Notes: generated from the sequence alone by a model not told the origin. A stretch of DNA of 11,639 nucleotides from Nitrospirota bacterium (GCA_029859385.1 JAOUDF010000061.1:1-11639), one strand, 5' to 3'. Shown: positions 5,590 to 11,639, counted from the first letter of the stretch. Numbers and translations: made by a program.

Positions 5590-7047
5590 TTAAGGTGTTG
5601 TTGCCTCAGCGTGCGATGTAGTAATCCCGACCTTTTCACGGCCGGAGTTGTTGTCGATATGTTTGCGTTTCTTTATCAGCGATATCAGCGCGACCAGGAC
5701 GAAGGACGCGCCGCCTACTATGGCGACAAGACCGCCGATACCCATGATGCTCATGCCGATAATCTTGCCGATGTTGTTAAGCTGTTGCTCCGCGCCGTAG
5801 GTTTTTCGGGCAACACCATGACCGCCCGCTATGAAAAGGCCGACGGCAAAAAGTACGAGGCCTGTAGCATAGACGTAAGGCTGGCTTCTGGCAAGTTTTT
5901 TCATGCTCAATTCTCTCGAAAGTGCGGGCACGAAAGCAAAAGCCAATCCCATCAGGGCAATGGTCACTCCTCCCACGGCGCCATGGTAGTGGGCCGGGAT
6001 GATGACGTTGACGCCATGGATGAGAAGGCCGATGCTGCCTCCCATGCTGAATACCGCAATCGACATGATGAGCGAGCTGAATACCGGGTTGCCCCAGGGC
6101 AGATTCCTGAATGAGCCGTTTCGAGCCGATACCACCGCGGCGAGGATGGCGATCAGGAATGCGGTGGTCGACCAGCCAAGTCCCCACTGCATGAGGGCGG
6201 TGAAATACTCCTTGTGCGCCGGCTCGGCGATGTCCCGTATGAAATAAATGACCGGCGCGAAGAGCACGAAGGGGAGGTAAAGGAGAAACAGTACCTTTCC
6301 GATCCCTGTGCCTATCGGGTCCTTGCCCAGTGTATAGCGGGTCAGCATCAACCAGGCGACTATCATGGTCATGGCGTTGGCGAACTGCAGAATATGCCCG
6401 CCGCCCCAGAAGAGGCGTTCATGGTCGAGAAAAGCCTTGTCGATCTGCAGGTACCAGGCGAGTCCAAAGCAGACAAGGGCAACGGCCAGGGTTATGCCGA
6501 CGGTCATCATGCCGAAGGCTGCAAGATCAAGTCCGCCGTTGGGGCTTGTCCTGGTCATGGTGACCAGCGTGTTGATCAGGGTAAGGATCATGCCGATGGC
6601 GACCATGATGATCCCTGCGAAGAAAAACGGGTGCTCCACCAGCGGGATGTAGTTCACGATGATTGCCGGTCCCAGCCCGAAAAGGGCGGTCAGGGCTACC
6701 AGTGCGGTGCCGGTAACGGCGCAGATAAACCCGGCCCAGCCAAGGGCGGGACTGAACAGGGGAACGTCTCGTGTGACCGAACTGGTATAGACGAGCAGCG
6801 TGCCCTGGAAGGCCAGAAACCATATGATGACCGCCATGTCGACATGGCCGACAAGGCAGATATATATGTAATCCTTGCCCGGCAGGAAATGCATGATCCC
6901 CGGCGTACGTGCCAGGGCGACCATGAGGGCGAATATCCCGGCGAAGATCAGGGTGGTTACCGCGAAGAGGAGCCAGGAGTAAAAGAGCCTGCCGGAAGGG
7001 GTGTCCGTTGAAACGGACGCTGGAGCGAATGAAGACGAGCGAATCAT
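5590..7047 (-). CDS. Heme-copper oxidase subunit I-like protein lacking the CuB histidine pair
   Basis: The product is 485 residues with about 12 helices and the subunit I fold. Heme ligands are in place: H68 in helix II (GHVDM) and H353/H355 in helix X (PAHYH). One CuB-type histidine, H218, stands in helix VI (WGGGHILQF). The adjacent HH pair of helix VII is absent: the aligned stretch reads APVIYFIRD (264-272), and no histidine occurs between 219 and 277. The flanking PAHK (276-279) aligns with the same motif in the other subunit I of this cluster, so the alignment is secure. It probably holds two hemes but no normal CuB, and may act in electron transfer rather than gas reduction. AAGG lies 4-5 nt before the ATG. 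An intrinsic terminator separates it from the upstream oxidase genes. Confidence 0.85.
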   Translation of the reverse strand: MIRSSSFAPASVSTDTPSGRLFYSWLLFAVTTLIFAGIFALMVALARTPGIMHFLPGKDYIYICLVGHVDMAVIIWFLAFQGTLLVYTSSVTRDVPLFSPALGWAGFICAVTGTALVALTALFGLGPAIIVNYIPLVEHPFFFAGIIMVAIGMILTLINTLVTMTRTSPNGGLDLAAFGMMTVGITLAVALVCFGLAWYLQIDKAFLDHERLFWGGGHILQFANAMTMIVAWLMLTRYTLGKDPIGTGIGKVLFLLYLPFVLFAPVIYFIRDIAEPAHKEYFTALMQWGLGWSTTAFLIAILAAVVSARNGSFRNLPWGNPVFSSLIMSIAVFSMGGSIGLLIHGVNVIIPAHYHGAVGGVTIALMGLAFAFVPALSRELSMKKLARSQPYVYATGLVLFAVGLFIAGGHGVARKTYGAEQQLNNIGKIIGMSIMGIGGLVAIVGGASFVLVALISLIKKRKHIDNNSGREKVGITTSHAEATTP

Positions 7048-7057
7048 AAGACCTTAT

Positions 7058-7095
7058 AAAAACAGGGGAGAGGGGCGGTAATCCGCCCCTCTCCC
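7058..7095 (-). terminator. Intrinsic terminator between the two blocks of the oxidase cluster
   Basis: A 13-bp perfect GC-rich stem, GGGAGAGGGGCGG (7066-7078) with CCGCCCCTCTCCC (7083-7095), encloses a TAAT loop. On the minus strand it is followed by CTGTTTTTAT. It lies 23 nt after the stop of the 39-residue gene and only about 10 nt before the start of the next gene, so read-through or a separate promoter must supply the downstream genes. Confidence 0.85.
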
Positions 7096-7118
7096 GTCGG
7101 TTTGCGATGAACCTCTGA

Positions 7119-7238
7119 CTAGCGTACTTCCCAGAGGCTGGAAAGGTACTTGAAGTTCATGAAGTAGAACGCGATGAACGTCGCAAGAAAGATCATAGCG
7201 AGGACAAAGGTTCCGGGTGCTTTGTAGTCACTACCCAT
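7119..7238 (-). CDS. 39-residue single-helix protein, probable small oxidase subunit
   Basis: A short reading frame runs from ATG (7236-7238) to TAG (7119-7121). It encodes MGSDYKAPGT, a hydrophobic helix (about 11-28, FVLAMIFLATFIAFYF) and MNFKYLSSLWEVR. A good site AGAAGGAG precedes the ATG by 9 nt, and the gene begins 20 nt after the subunit I stop, in the same direction. Size, single helix and position match the very small extra subunits of heme-copper oxidases, such as subunit IIa of ba3-type enzymes and CcoQ-like or CydX-like peptides. I cannot assign it to one of these by sequence. It is followed by the terminator at 7058-7095, which fits a last gene of the structural operon. Confidence 0.8.
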   Translation of the reverse strand: MGSDYKAPGTFVLAMIFLATFIAFYFMNFKYLSSLWEVR

Positions 7239-7258
7239 AATTCTATTCTCCTTCTAAG

Positions 7259-8782
7259 TTAGGCTACCTTCTTGCCGGCAATGATCGACAGCACGACGGT
7301 GAGTACGAAGATTACACCACCAAGGATGGCGATTATCGCACCTACACCGAAGATGGTCATGAACAGCATGGCCGTGGGATCCCACGCCACCGTCAGCGGG
7401 TTGCCGCCGAAGGTGAAGATGTCATAGTGCCGACGCGGAATACCGTAGATACCGGCCAGCATCTGACCACCCGCCATCAGGATCATGCCGATTCCGAAGA
7501 GCCACGGCTGGAACTTCAGCAAGCCCTTCATTACCATCTCCCTCTGGAAGATGATAGGCACGATGTAGTAGGTCGTTGCCATGAAGGCCAGCGTGGTGCC
7601 GGAAGCAACCGTCGCATGGAAGTGACCGGTGATTCTCCAGGTGTTGTGGGCGGTGAGGTTCACCTGCTCGGTACCGAAGATAACGCCGGTGATACCACCC
7701 ATGAAGCCGAAGATCAACAGTGACAGCATGAGACCCGAGAAGGAGGGGTTGCCCCAGGGAGCCTTCTTGAGCCACTCGAACAGGCCGTTGTTGTAGCCCT
7801 GCCTCCTGAGCGCCTTCTCGATACCCGCGGGAACCTTGAGGGCGTGGATCATGGAGGAGAGAACCGCAAGGTGCATAACGTAGCCGGTGTTCCATACCTT
7901 GTGGGCCGGGCTGATGACCGGGTCAACAAGGAGATGGTGCTCGGAAGCAACGTTGATGAACAGAACGTAGAAGACGAACGCGGTACGCGCCAACTTCTGG
8001 TTCTCGGCCTTGGCGCCCACGGTCAGGGTGCCAAGCAGGTACCAGCAGGAGATCATCGCACAAACGTTGATCTGCTGGGACGGGTGACCGAGGGCCCACC
8101 AGATGACGCGGTAGGTCATCGGGTCGATATGCTGAATGATGCCCAGCGACCAGAGCAGCGTCGGGATGTAGATGATGGCGCCATGGGCCAGCGTAACCAC
8201 CGCGATGATCGCGGCGCAGGCCAGACCGAAGGTTACCAGCGGAAGGGACGGATTGGTATAGGTCCCATCAAGCCGCGCCTTCACGATGGTGGCGAAGAAC
8301 AGGCAGCAGACGATGAGCGCGCCTACGGCGAACAGGATCACGCTCAGATAGTAGAGCGGTGATGCCTGGAGCGGCACGTAGGAGGTGAACATGACGGTTG
8401 CATGTCCCATGACCACTTCGTAGTTGATGGTCAGGCCGCCGACTGCCATGAGGATGAAGGCCAGCCAGCCGATCTTGGGAGCGGCAACGCGGCCGTTCAG
8501 GAGGACGGCGGAACCGAAGTAGAGGCCTGCCATCTCGAAGAAGATGATCCAGGCGATGAGCATGTCAAGCGCGTGGCCGGTCAGGGCCCTGTAAAACAGG
8601 TCGGAATCGATGATGCGCTGCGTTACCGGCCAGCGGGTAAGCGCAACCGCAAGGGCGAGCACGCCGCCCAGAAGCATACACACTACCGCGAACACGGCGT
8701 TGGCCTTGATCAGGTTCTCCGCCGGTTTATGTACCTTGAGGCCTGTAATGGAACAGGTCCTCATGTCTTGTTCTAATGCCAT
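7259..8782 (-). CDS. Heme-copper oxidoreductase subunit I, B-family-like, with Gln in place of the active-site Tyr
   Basis: The product is 507 residues with about 12-13 helices. Ligands are visible: H70 (GHALDM, low-spin heme), H233 (GHPSQQ, CuB), H282-H283 (EHHLLVDP, CuB), H387 and H389 (GHFHAT, high- and low-spin hemes). The sequence style (FTSYVPLQASPLYY, HHxxxDP, GHFHAT) is closest to the B (ba3-like) family. In oxygen reductases of families A and B, the fourth residue after the first CuB histidine is a tyrosine cross-linked to it (HPxVY). Here it is Q237, with no tyrosine nearby in that helix. Its absence is known in NO-reducing members of the superfamily. The enzyme could therefore be an NO reductase or an atypical oxidase. 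The gene starts 13 nt after the subunit II stop, which holds its GGAGGT site. Confidence 0.9.
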   Translation of the reverse strand: MALEQDMRTCSITGLKVHKPAENLIKANAVFAVVCMLLGGVLALAVALTRWPVTQRIIDSDLFYRALTGHALDMLIAWIIFFEMAGLYFGSAVLLNGRVAAPKIGWLAFILMAVGGLTINYEVVMGHATVMFTSYVPLQASPLYYLSVILFAVGALIVCCLFFATIVKARLDGTYTNPSLPLVTFGLACAAIIAVVTLAHGAIIYIPTLLWSLGIIQHIDPMTYRVIWWALGHPSQQINVCAMISCWYLLGTLTVGAKAENQKLARTAFVFYVLFINVASEHHLLVDPVISPAHKVWNTGYVMHLAVLSSMIHALKVPAGIEKALRRQGYNNGLFEWLKKAPWGNPSFSGLMLSLLIFGFMGGITGVIFGTEQVNLTAHNTWRITGHFHATVASGTTLAFMATTYYIVPIIFQREMVMKGLLKFQPWLFGIGMILMAGGQMLAGIYGIPRRHYDIFTFGGNPLTVAWDPTAMLFMTIFGVGAIIAILGGVIFVLTVVLSIIAGKKVA

Positions 8783-8795
8783 TTGGACACCTCCA

Positions 8796-9323
8796 TTACT
8801 TTACGATGATCATGCCCAGCATGGCGTGGTGGGCAGCACCGCAGAATTCGTTACATACGATGGGGAACTCACCGCTGGTGGTAGGAGTAATCGTGACGAT
8901 GTAGTCATACTCCGGGATCACCATCCAGTTCATGTTAAGCGGAAGAATCGACATGCCGTGCTGTACGTCCACCGAGGAGAGGTGGAAACGGTAGGTCTTC
9001 CCCTTCTCCAGCTGCAGGGCCGGCTCAAACTGGAACTGTCTGGCGAGCAGGTATACATCTTCGCCCCTGGGCTTCACAATGGGCAGGCCGTTGGCGGTTT
9101 CACCAACCTTTTCACTCTGCTGAATGAACAGTTCGGTCCTCTTCTCAAACTCGGCGGGGTCGATGCGATACGACTCGCTGGAGGTGTTCTGTTTCCCGAC
9201 TACATGATAGAAAGGCATCATGAAGAAGGTGACAAGACAGAAGATCAGGGCGATGGTCACCCAAATCTTTTCGTCCTTGTCGACAGGCGTCCACCAGACC
9301 CTCTCTGGTGCTGATATACTCAT
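8796..9323 (-). CDS. Cytochrome c oxidase-type subunit II with CuA site
   Basis: The product is 175 residues, close to the short subunit II of B-family enzymes, with one N-terminal helix (about 19-38) and a periplasmic cupredoxin domain. All CuA ligands are present: H122 (DVQHGMS), then C157, E159, C161, H165 and M168 in CNEFCGAAHHAM. It accepts electrons from a soluble c-type cytochrome or similar donor and passes them to subunit I. No cytochrome c domain is fused. GGGAGGAG lies 7 nt before the ATG. The N-terminal region between the helix and the cupredoxin domain (about 45-85) is longer than the minimum and is rich in Glu and Lys. It is the second gene of the operon, after a small one-helix protein. 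Confidence 0.93.
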   Translation of the reverse strand: MSISAPERVWWTPVDKDEKIWVTIALIFCLVTFFMMPFYHVVGKQNTSSESYRIDPAEFEKRTELFIQQSEKVGETANGLPIVKPRGEDVYLLARQFQFEPALQLEKGKTYRFHLSSVDVQHGMSILPLNMNWMVIPEYDYIVTITPTTSGEFPIVCNEFCGAAHHAMLGMIIVK

Positions 9324-9356
9324 AGACTTTCTCCTCCCATAATAGGCAATTTACTG

Positions 9357-9578
9357 CTATTGAGCCGTGGTTTCAGCCGGAGCGGCTTCCGGAGCGGCGG
9401 CCGGTGCGACTGTTTCAACAATGCCTGCCTTGTCCCTCGCCGGAGCCAGGGGGGTATTGGCGATTTCCATCATTCCCCATACCGTGTAGGAAACCACGGG
9501 TATGACAACGCCGAGAAGGAACAGCAGGAAGAGGTCGTCATAAAAGGCCTGCATCCTTGGTATTTTCTGTTCGCTCAT
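9357..9578 (-). CDS. Small single-helix membrane protein, first gene of the oxidase operon
   Basis: The product is 73 residues: a polar N-terminus (MSEQKIPRMQAFYDD), one helix (about 16-38, LFLLFLLGVVIPVVSYTVWGMM), and an Ala/Pro/Glu-rich tail (APAAAPEAAPAETTAQ). I chose the ATG at 9576-9578 because an exceptional Shine-Dalgarno site sits 8 nt upstream; an in-frame GTG at 9585-9587 lies inside that site and would be an unlikely start. The gene is 33 nt before subunit II and shares its direction, so it is probably a small oxidase subunit or assembly factor. The family is not recognised. Confidence 0.75.
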   Translation of the reverse strand: MSEQKIPRMQAFYDDLFLLFLLGVVIPVVSYTVWGMMEIANTPLAPARDKAGIVETVAPAAAPEAAPAETTAQ

Positions 9579-9581
9579 TCC

Positions 9582-9593
9582 GATCACCTCCTT
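9582..9593 (-). promoter_or_regulatory. Full-length Shine-Dalgarno site of the oxidase operon
   Basis: The minus strand reads AAGGAGGTGATC, a 12-nt perfect complement of the usual 3' end of bacterial 16S rRNA (GATCACCTCCTT). The core GGAGG lies 8 nt before the ATG at 9578. It decides the start of the first operon gene and suggests strong initiation. Confidence 0.85.
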
Positions 9594-9810
9594 AATAAGT
9601 GGCTTGATTGTAAACTGTTTGACGTTGATTTCTGGTCGGTTTGTACCTCCTTCTCTATAGATGGTATGTTTATTGTTTTTTACCGAGCCCTCTCACTAAA
9701 CCGTTGACCTTTGTGTGGTGTACGGTGTGGATATCCATAAAGCAGGCGGGCGCAATTCTAGAGCCTGCCTGAAACCGGCATACTTTAGACCTTCCTTTTG
9801 TCAAGGTGGT

Positions 9811-9826
9811 ATGACATTAATCATAT
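9811..9826. promoter_or_regulatory. CRP/FNR-type box upstream of the oxidase operon
   Basis: ATGACATTAATCATAT (minus strand ATATGATTAATGTCAT) contains TGAT-N4-GTCA and matches 14 of 16 bases of the box at 1218-1233. The box centre lies 30.5 nt from the first base of the candidate -10 TAAAGT (9782-9787, minus strand), the same spacing as at the left-hand site, which would place it near -42. ATGACAT (9811-9817) also forms an inverted repeat with ATGTCAT (9825-9831). Confidence 0.45.
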
Positions 9827-9855
9827 GTCATGCATGGTAATGCATCCTGCCTGCC

Positions 9856-9888
9856 AATGATTGCCATGCTGCCAAGGTAATGATTGCC
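9856..9888. repeat. 10-bp direct repeat AATGATTGCC
   Basis: AATGATTGCC occurs at 9856-9865 and again at 9879-9888, 23 nt apart, roughly two helical turns. It sits between the CRP/FNR-type box and the tonB-like gene. It may be a paired binding site for a regulator of either divergent gene; nothing further supports this. Confidence 0.4.
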
Positions 9889-9945
9889 TGAGCCACATTG
9901 TTGGTATATTGTGAAAAAAGGAGAAGGAGGGAGTACGGATTTTTC

Positions 9946-10962
9946 ATGGAACGGCACAGCAATCTCAGTTTTTTTCTGATCATCTCTCTAGCCTTTCATC
10001 TGTCCCTGGTGCTTCTGTTCAGGGGCTTGTTGCTCAAGCCCGCGATCAGCAGCGACGGGTCTCTGGCCGAGGTTGAACTGCTGCAGGTGCCAACGTCGGC
10101 AATAATAGGCAAATTCCCCACCAAATTACAACAGTTTTCTGGCGGAAAAGAAAAAGGGGGTGTATCCGGCAAGGGGAAAACCTCGACCGAGGCGCCGTTG
10201 GCTTCCCGTCAACCGGCTCCGAGATCGGAATTGACGGTGCCGATCGGCAAGCCTCCAAAAGTGGTGAAGCCTTCCCTTTCTTCGCCCTCCGCCAAGACAC
10301 CGCCATCGCCCGGCGAGGTCCCCGTACCTGCGCCTCCCTCGACGGCACCATCTTTACCGCAGCCGGCATCACCCCCTGTTGCTTCTGTACCCGCGCCCGT
10401 CACGCCGGACAGAGACGTTACGCCGCCCCTGCCAAAGCCGTTGCCGCTTATGCGTGACCAGAAGCGGGAAATTGCCAAACAGGAGTCTCCGCTGGATTTC
10501 CCGCGGATGCAGATACCGTTTATTAATGAAAAGGATCTGGAGAAGGCAGCCAAGTTGGAGCCGAAGAGAGAGCTACCAGAAAAAAACAAGGGGATGAGTT
10601 TAGATTTAGAGGCGTTAAAATATGAAAGCTATAGAATGACTATTGGAGAAGATATGGTGAAAGGGGTAATTATTGCTCTTGACAAGATTGAACACACGCT
10701 ATCAAAGACAGCAATAAAAGATATGATGAAATTGTCGGGAGTTGTGCAGGTGGTTATCATCATAGCAAAGGATGGGTCCGCTAAAGAAATAAGCTTAGAA
10801 AAATCCTCCGGTTTTCTTGTGCTGGATAATTTTGCAATGGCTTCCGCAAGAGCAGCCGCACCCTTTAATCCTATTCCAAACAACTTGGGTAGAGATGAAT
10901 GGCACATACGTCTTATGTATATTTTTAATGAGGGGCGTCGTGGAGTGTATTCGCGTTATTGA
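9946..10962 (+). CDS. TonB-family energy transducer
   Basis: The product from the ATG at 9946 is 338 residues. The order is that of TonB: a short cytoplasmic N-terminus, one signal-anchor helix (about 8-30, FFLIISLAFHLSLVLLF), a long Pro/Ser/Ala/Lys-rich periplasm-spanning linker (about 85-170), and a C-terminal TonB-like domain (about 255-328). The domain shows the usual pattern GxVxVxxxIxxDGSxxxIxxxxSSGxxxLDxxAxxxxxxAxPFxPxP (264-311). TonB passes proton-motive energy, through ExbB/ExbD, to outer-membrane receptors; no exbBD lies in the window. The start is uncertain: GGAGG (9926-9930) is 15 nt from this ATG, longer than usual, while a TTG at 9898 is in frame. From about 10580 the DNA turns clearly AT-rich with different codon choice than the proline-rich half. 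Confidence 0.85.
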   Translation: MERHSNLSFFLIISLAFHLSLVLLFRGLLLKPAISSDGSLAEVELLQVPTSAIIGKFPTKLQQFSGGKEKGGVSGKGKTSTEAPLASRQPAPRSELTVPIGKPPKVVKPSLSSPSAKTPPSPGEVPVPAPPSTAPSLPQPASPPVASVPAPVTPDRDVTPPLPKPLPLMRDQKREIAKQESPLDFPRMQIPFINEKDLEKAAKLEPKRELPEKNKGMSLDLEALKYESYRMTIGEDMVKGVIIALDKIEHTLSKTAIKDMMKLSGVVQVVIIIAKDGSAKEISLEKSSGFLVLDNFAMASARAAAPFNPIPNNLGRDEWHIRLMYIFNEGRRGVYSRY

Positions 10963-11036
10963 TGAAATCAATTAGGGAATATATGTGTAGCAGTGTGGAC
11001 AAAACACTTCTCCTGCTGCCGTCTATCGTGATATAG

Positions 11037-11064
11037 TTGCGACATAATTCGTAGCATTTGTAAT
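11037..11064 (+). promoter_or_regulatory. Possible promoter of zapB-zapA
   Basis: TTGCGA (11037-11042) and TGTAAT (11059-11064, 5 of 6 to TATAAT) are separated by 16 nt. Transcription would begin near 11071, just before the ribosome site at 11074, giving a very short leader. An alternative -10, CATAAT (11043-11048), has no good -35. The stretch 10963-11036 shows no terminator for the preceding gene. Confidence 0.35.
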
Positions 11065-11086
11065 GTGTATATTAGGAGAAACAATC

Positions 11087-11362
11087 ATGTCCTTGGAAAA
11101 GATCGAGAACCTTGAAGGCAGGATCATGAAGGTCCTGGAGGTGGTAAAGACGCTGAAGCACGAGAAGGAGCAGTTGCTCCGGAGGGTTGAGGCCCTCGAG
11201 GCCGAGCTGGAGTCCCGGACGGAGGAACTGGCCAGGGCAAAGGCCGATATTGAAGGCGTCCAGTCATTGCAGGAAGAACTGGAAAGGGTGACCGACGAGA
11301 GAAACCGGGTAAGAGGGCGGATAGGTTCGCTGCTCGAAGAGCTTGAAAAGGTGGAGATATGA
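11087..11362 (+). CDS. zapB: ZapB-like coiled-coil cell-division protein
   Basis: The product is 91 residues from the ATG at 11087-11089, chosen because AGGAG lies 8 nt upstream; an in-frame ATG at 11063 has no such site. The whole chain is a coiled coil of heptads rich in Leu, Glu, Lys and Arg (for example IENLEGRIMKVLEVVKTL, LRRVEALEAELESRTEEL), with no membrane segment. Size, composition and direct coupling to zapA point to a ZapB-type factor that bundles at the division site through ZapA and FtsZ. Coiled coils are weak evidence for homology, so the call rests largely on the neighbour. Its stop overlaps the zapA start in ATGA (11359-11362), which indicates coupled translation. Confidence 0.7.
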   Translation: MSLEKIENLEGRIMKVLEVVKTLKHEKEQLLRRVEALEAELESRTEELARAKADIEGVQSLQEELERVTDERNRVRGRIGSLLEELEKVEI

Positions 11363-11631
11363 GCCATACGGCACGACCAGGAATCAAGGTGGCGATATTC
11401 GGCCAGGATTACATGGTGCGCGGTGATGCCGATGCCGCCTATGTTACCAGCCTTGCGGCATACGTGGACGGCAAGATGCGCGAGGTGGCCTCGAAGGTGT
11501 CCGATGCCTCGGCGTCCAGGGTGGCGGTGATGGCGGCGCTGAACATATGTGATGAGATGTTCAAGATGAAAAAGCAGCAGGCGAAGCTTGCGGCGGTTAC
11601 CGACGACCTTTTCAAAACGTTGGAAGAGTAG
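11359..11631 (+). CDS. zapA: Cell division protein ZapA
   Basis: The product is 90 residues, a usual ZapA length. The N-terminal part (KVAIFGQDYMVRGDADAAYV) matches the conserved ZapA globular head, in which the peptide runs I-x-G-x-x-Y-x-(L/V)-(K/R)-(G/S); the rest (VTSLAAYVDGKMREV, then SRVAVMAALNICDEMFKMKK) is the helical region and dimer-forming coiled coil. ZapA cross-links FtsZ protofilaments and stabilises the Z ring in the cytoplasm. It begins inside the zapB stop codon (ATGA), with GGTGGAG just upstream. The TAG stop at 11629-11631 is 8 nt from the end of the window. Confidence 0.9.
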   Translation: MSHTARPGIKVAIFGQDYMVRGDADAAYVTSLAAYVDGKMREVASKVSDASASRVAVMAALNICDEMFKMKKQQAKLAAVTDDLFKTLEE

Positions 11632-11639
11632 AAAAACCG

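Larger units (their letters stand above)
9594..9945. other. 352-nt divergent intergenic region, oxidase operon versus tonB-like gene
   Basis: No gene is seen here. It holds a second strong but orphan Shine-Dalgarno sequence on the minus strand (AGAAGGAGGTAC, 9643-9654) with no start codon after it. It also has a small hairpin (GCAGGC 9742-9747 with GCCTGC 9763-9768), a possible minus-strand -10 TAAAGT (9782-9787), the CRP/FNR-type box at 9811-9826 and a 10-bp direct repeat (9856-9888). If the -10 is right, the oxidase transcript has a leader of nearly 200 nt. A TTGACC on the plus strand (9704-9709) has no convincing -10. Confidence 0.6.

Noticed and set aside
6214..7011. 265-codon plus-strand frame inside the subunit-I-like gene
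   Set aside because: It is the antisense of a typical membrane protein and yields a low-complexity Asp/Gly/His/Gln-rich translation, the usual shadow of hydrophobic codons.
5590..7047. Subunit-I-like gene as a duplicated, working second oxidase
   Set aside because: The CuB histidine pair is missing and no second subunit II is encoded, so calling it an oxidase would overstate the evidence.
9579..9587. GTG start at 9585-9587 for the first oxidase gene
   Set aside because: This codon lies inside the AAGGAGGTGATC ribosome site; the ATG at 9578 is correctly spaced.
9898..9945. TTG start at 9898 for the TonB-like gene
   Set aside because: It would add a charged stretch (CEKRRRREYG region) before the signal anchor and has no upstream ribosome site. 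The ATG at 9946 is preferred, although its own site is unusually far.
10985..11017. Hairpin AGTGT/ACACT with outer AGCA/TGCT between the TonB-like gene and zapB as a terminator
   Set aside because: The stem is short and interrupted, and no T-run follows.

Overview
The window looks like part of the chromosome of a Geobacter-type bacterium (Desulfuromonadota, formerly Deltaproteobacteria). The grounds are a respiratory gene set rich in heme and copper proteins, strong Shine-Dalgarno sites, a PEP-CTERM surface protein and a zapB-zapA pair. The taxonomic call is inference from gene content, not from a search.

Layout. Positions 1-210 hold the 3' end of a PEP-CTERM exosortase-substrate gene with a six-copy 15-bp repeat, followed by a terminator. 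A minus-strand gene (288-1157) encodes a six-helix membrane protein built from two copies of a heme-copper-oxidase-like unit. It diverges from a plus-strand gene (1369-3414) for an unusual fusion: a quinol-oxidising cytochrome b core, a 2x[4Fe-4S] ferredoxin domain, an MvhD/FlpD-like iron-sulfur domain, and a terminal anchor with a short extracytoplasmic domain. The intergenic region between them holds a CRP/FNR-type box, a good sigma70-type promoter and an 18-bp perfect palindrome over the -10 region.

From 9578 down to 3473 lies a minus-strand terminal-oxidase cluster. Its first block is a small one-helix protein, subunit II (CuA), subunit I (B-family-like heme-copper protein) and a 39-residue one-helix protein. 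An intrinsic terminator follows. The second block is a second subunit-I-like protein without the CuB histidine pair, heme O synthase (ctaB), an SCO copper chaperone and a small membrane protein.

The most interesting point is in the catalytic subunit. All heme ligands and three CuB histidines are present, but the tyrosine expected four residues after the first CuB histidine is glutamine, as in enzymes that reduce NO rather than O2. The gene upstream of the cluster and the divergent pair at the left share a 16-bp box with core TGAT-N4-GTCA, the form recognised by FNR/DNR-type regulators, at matching distance from plausible -10 elements. Together this suggests, as a hypothesis, a co-regulated NO- or O2-response respiratory module.

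The right end (9946-11631) carries a TonB-type energy transducer and the cell-division pair zapB-zapA.
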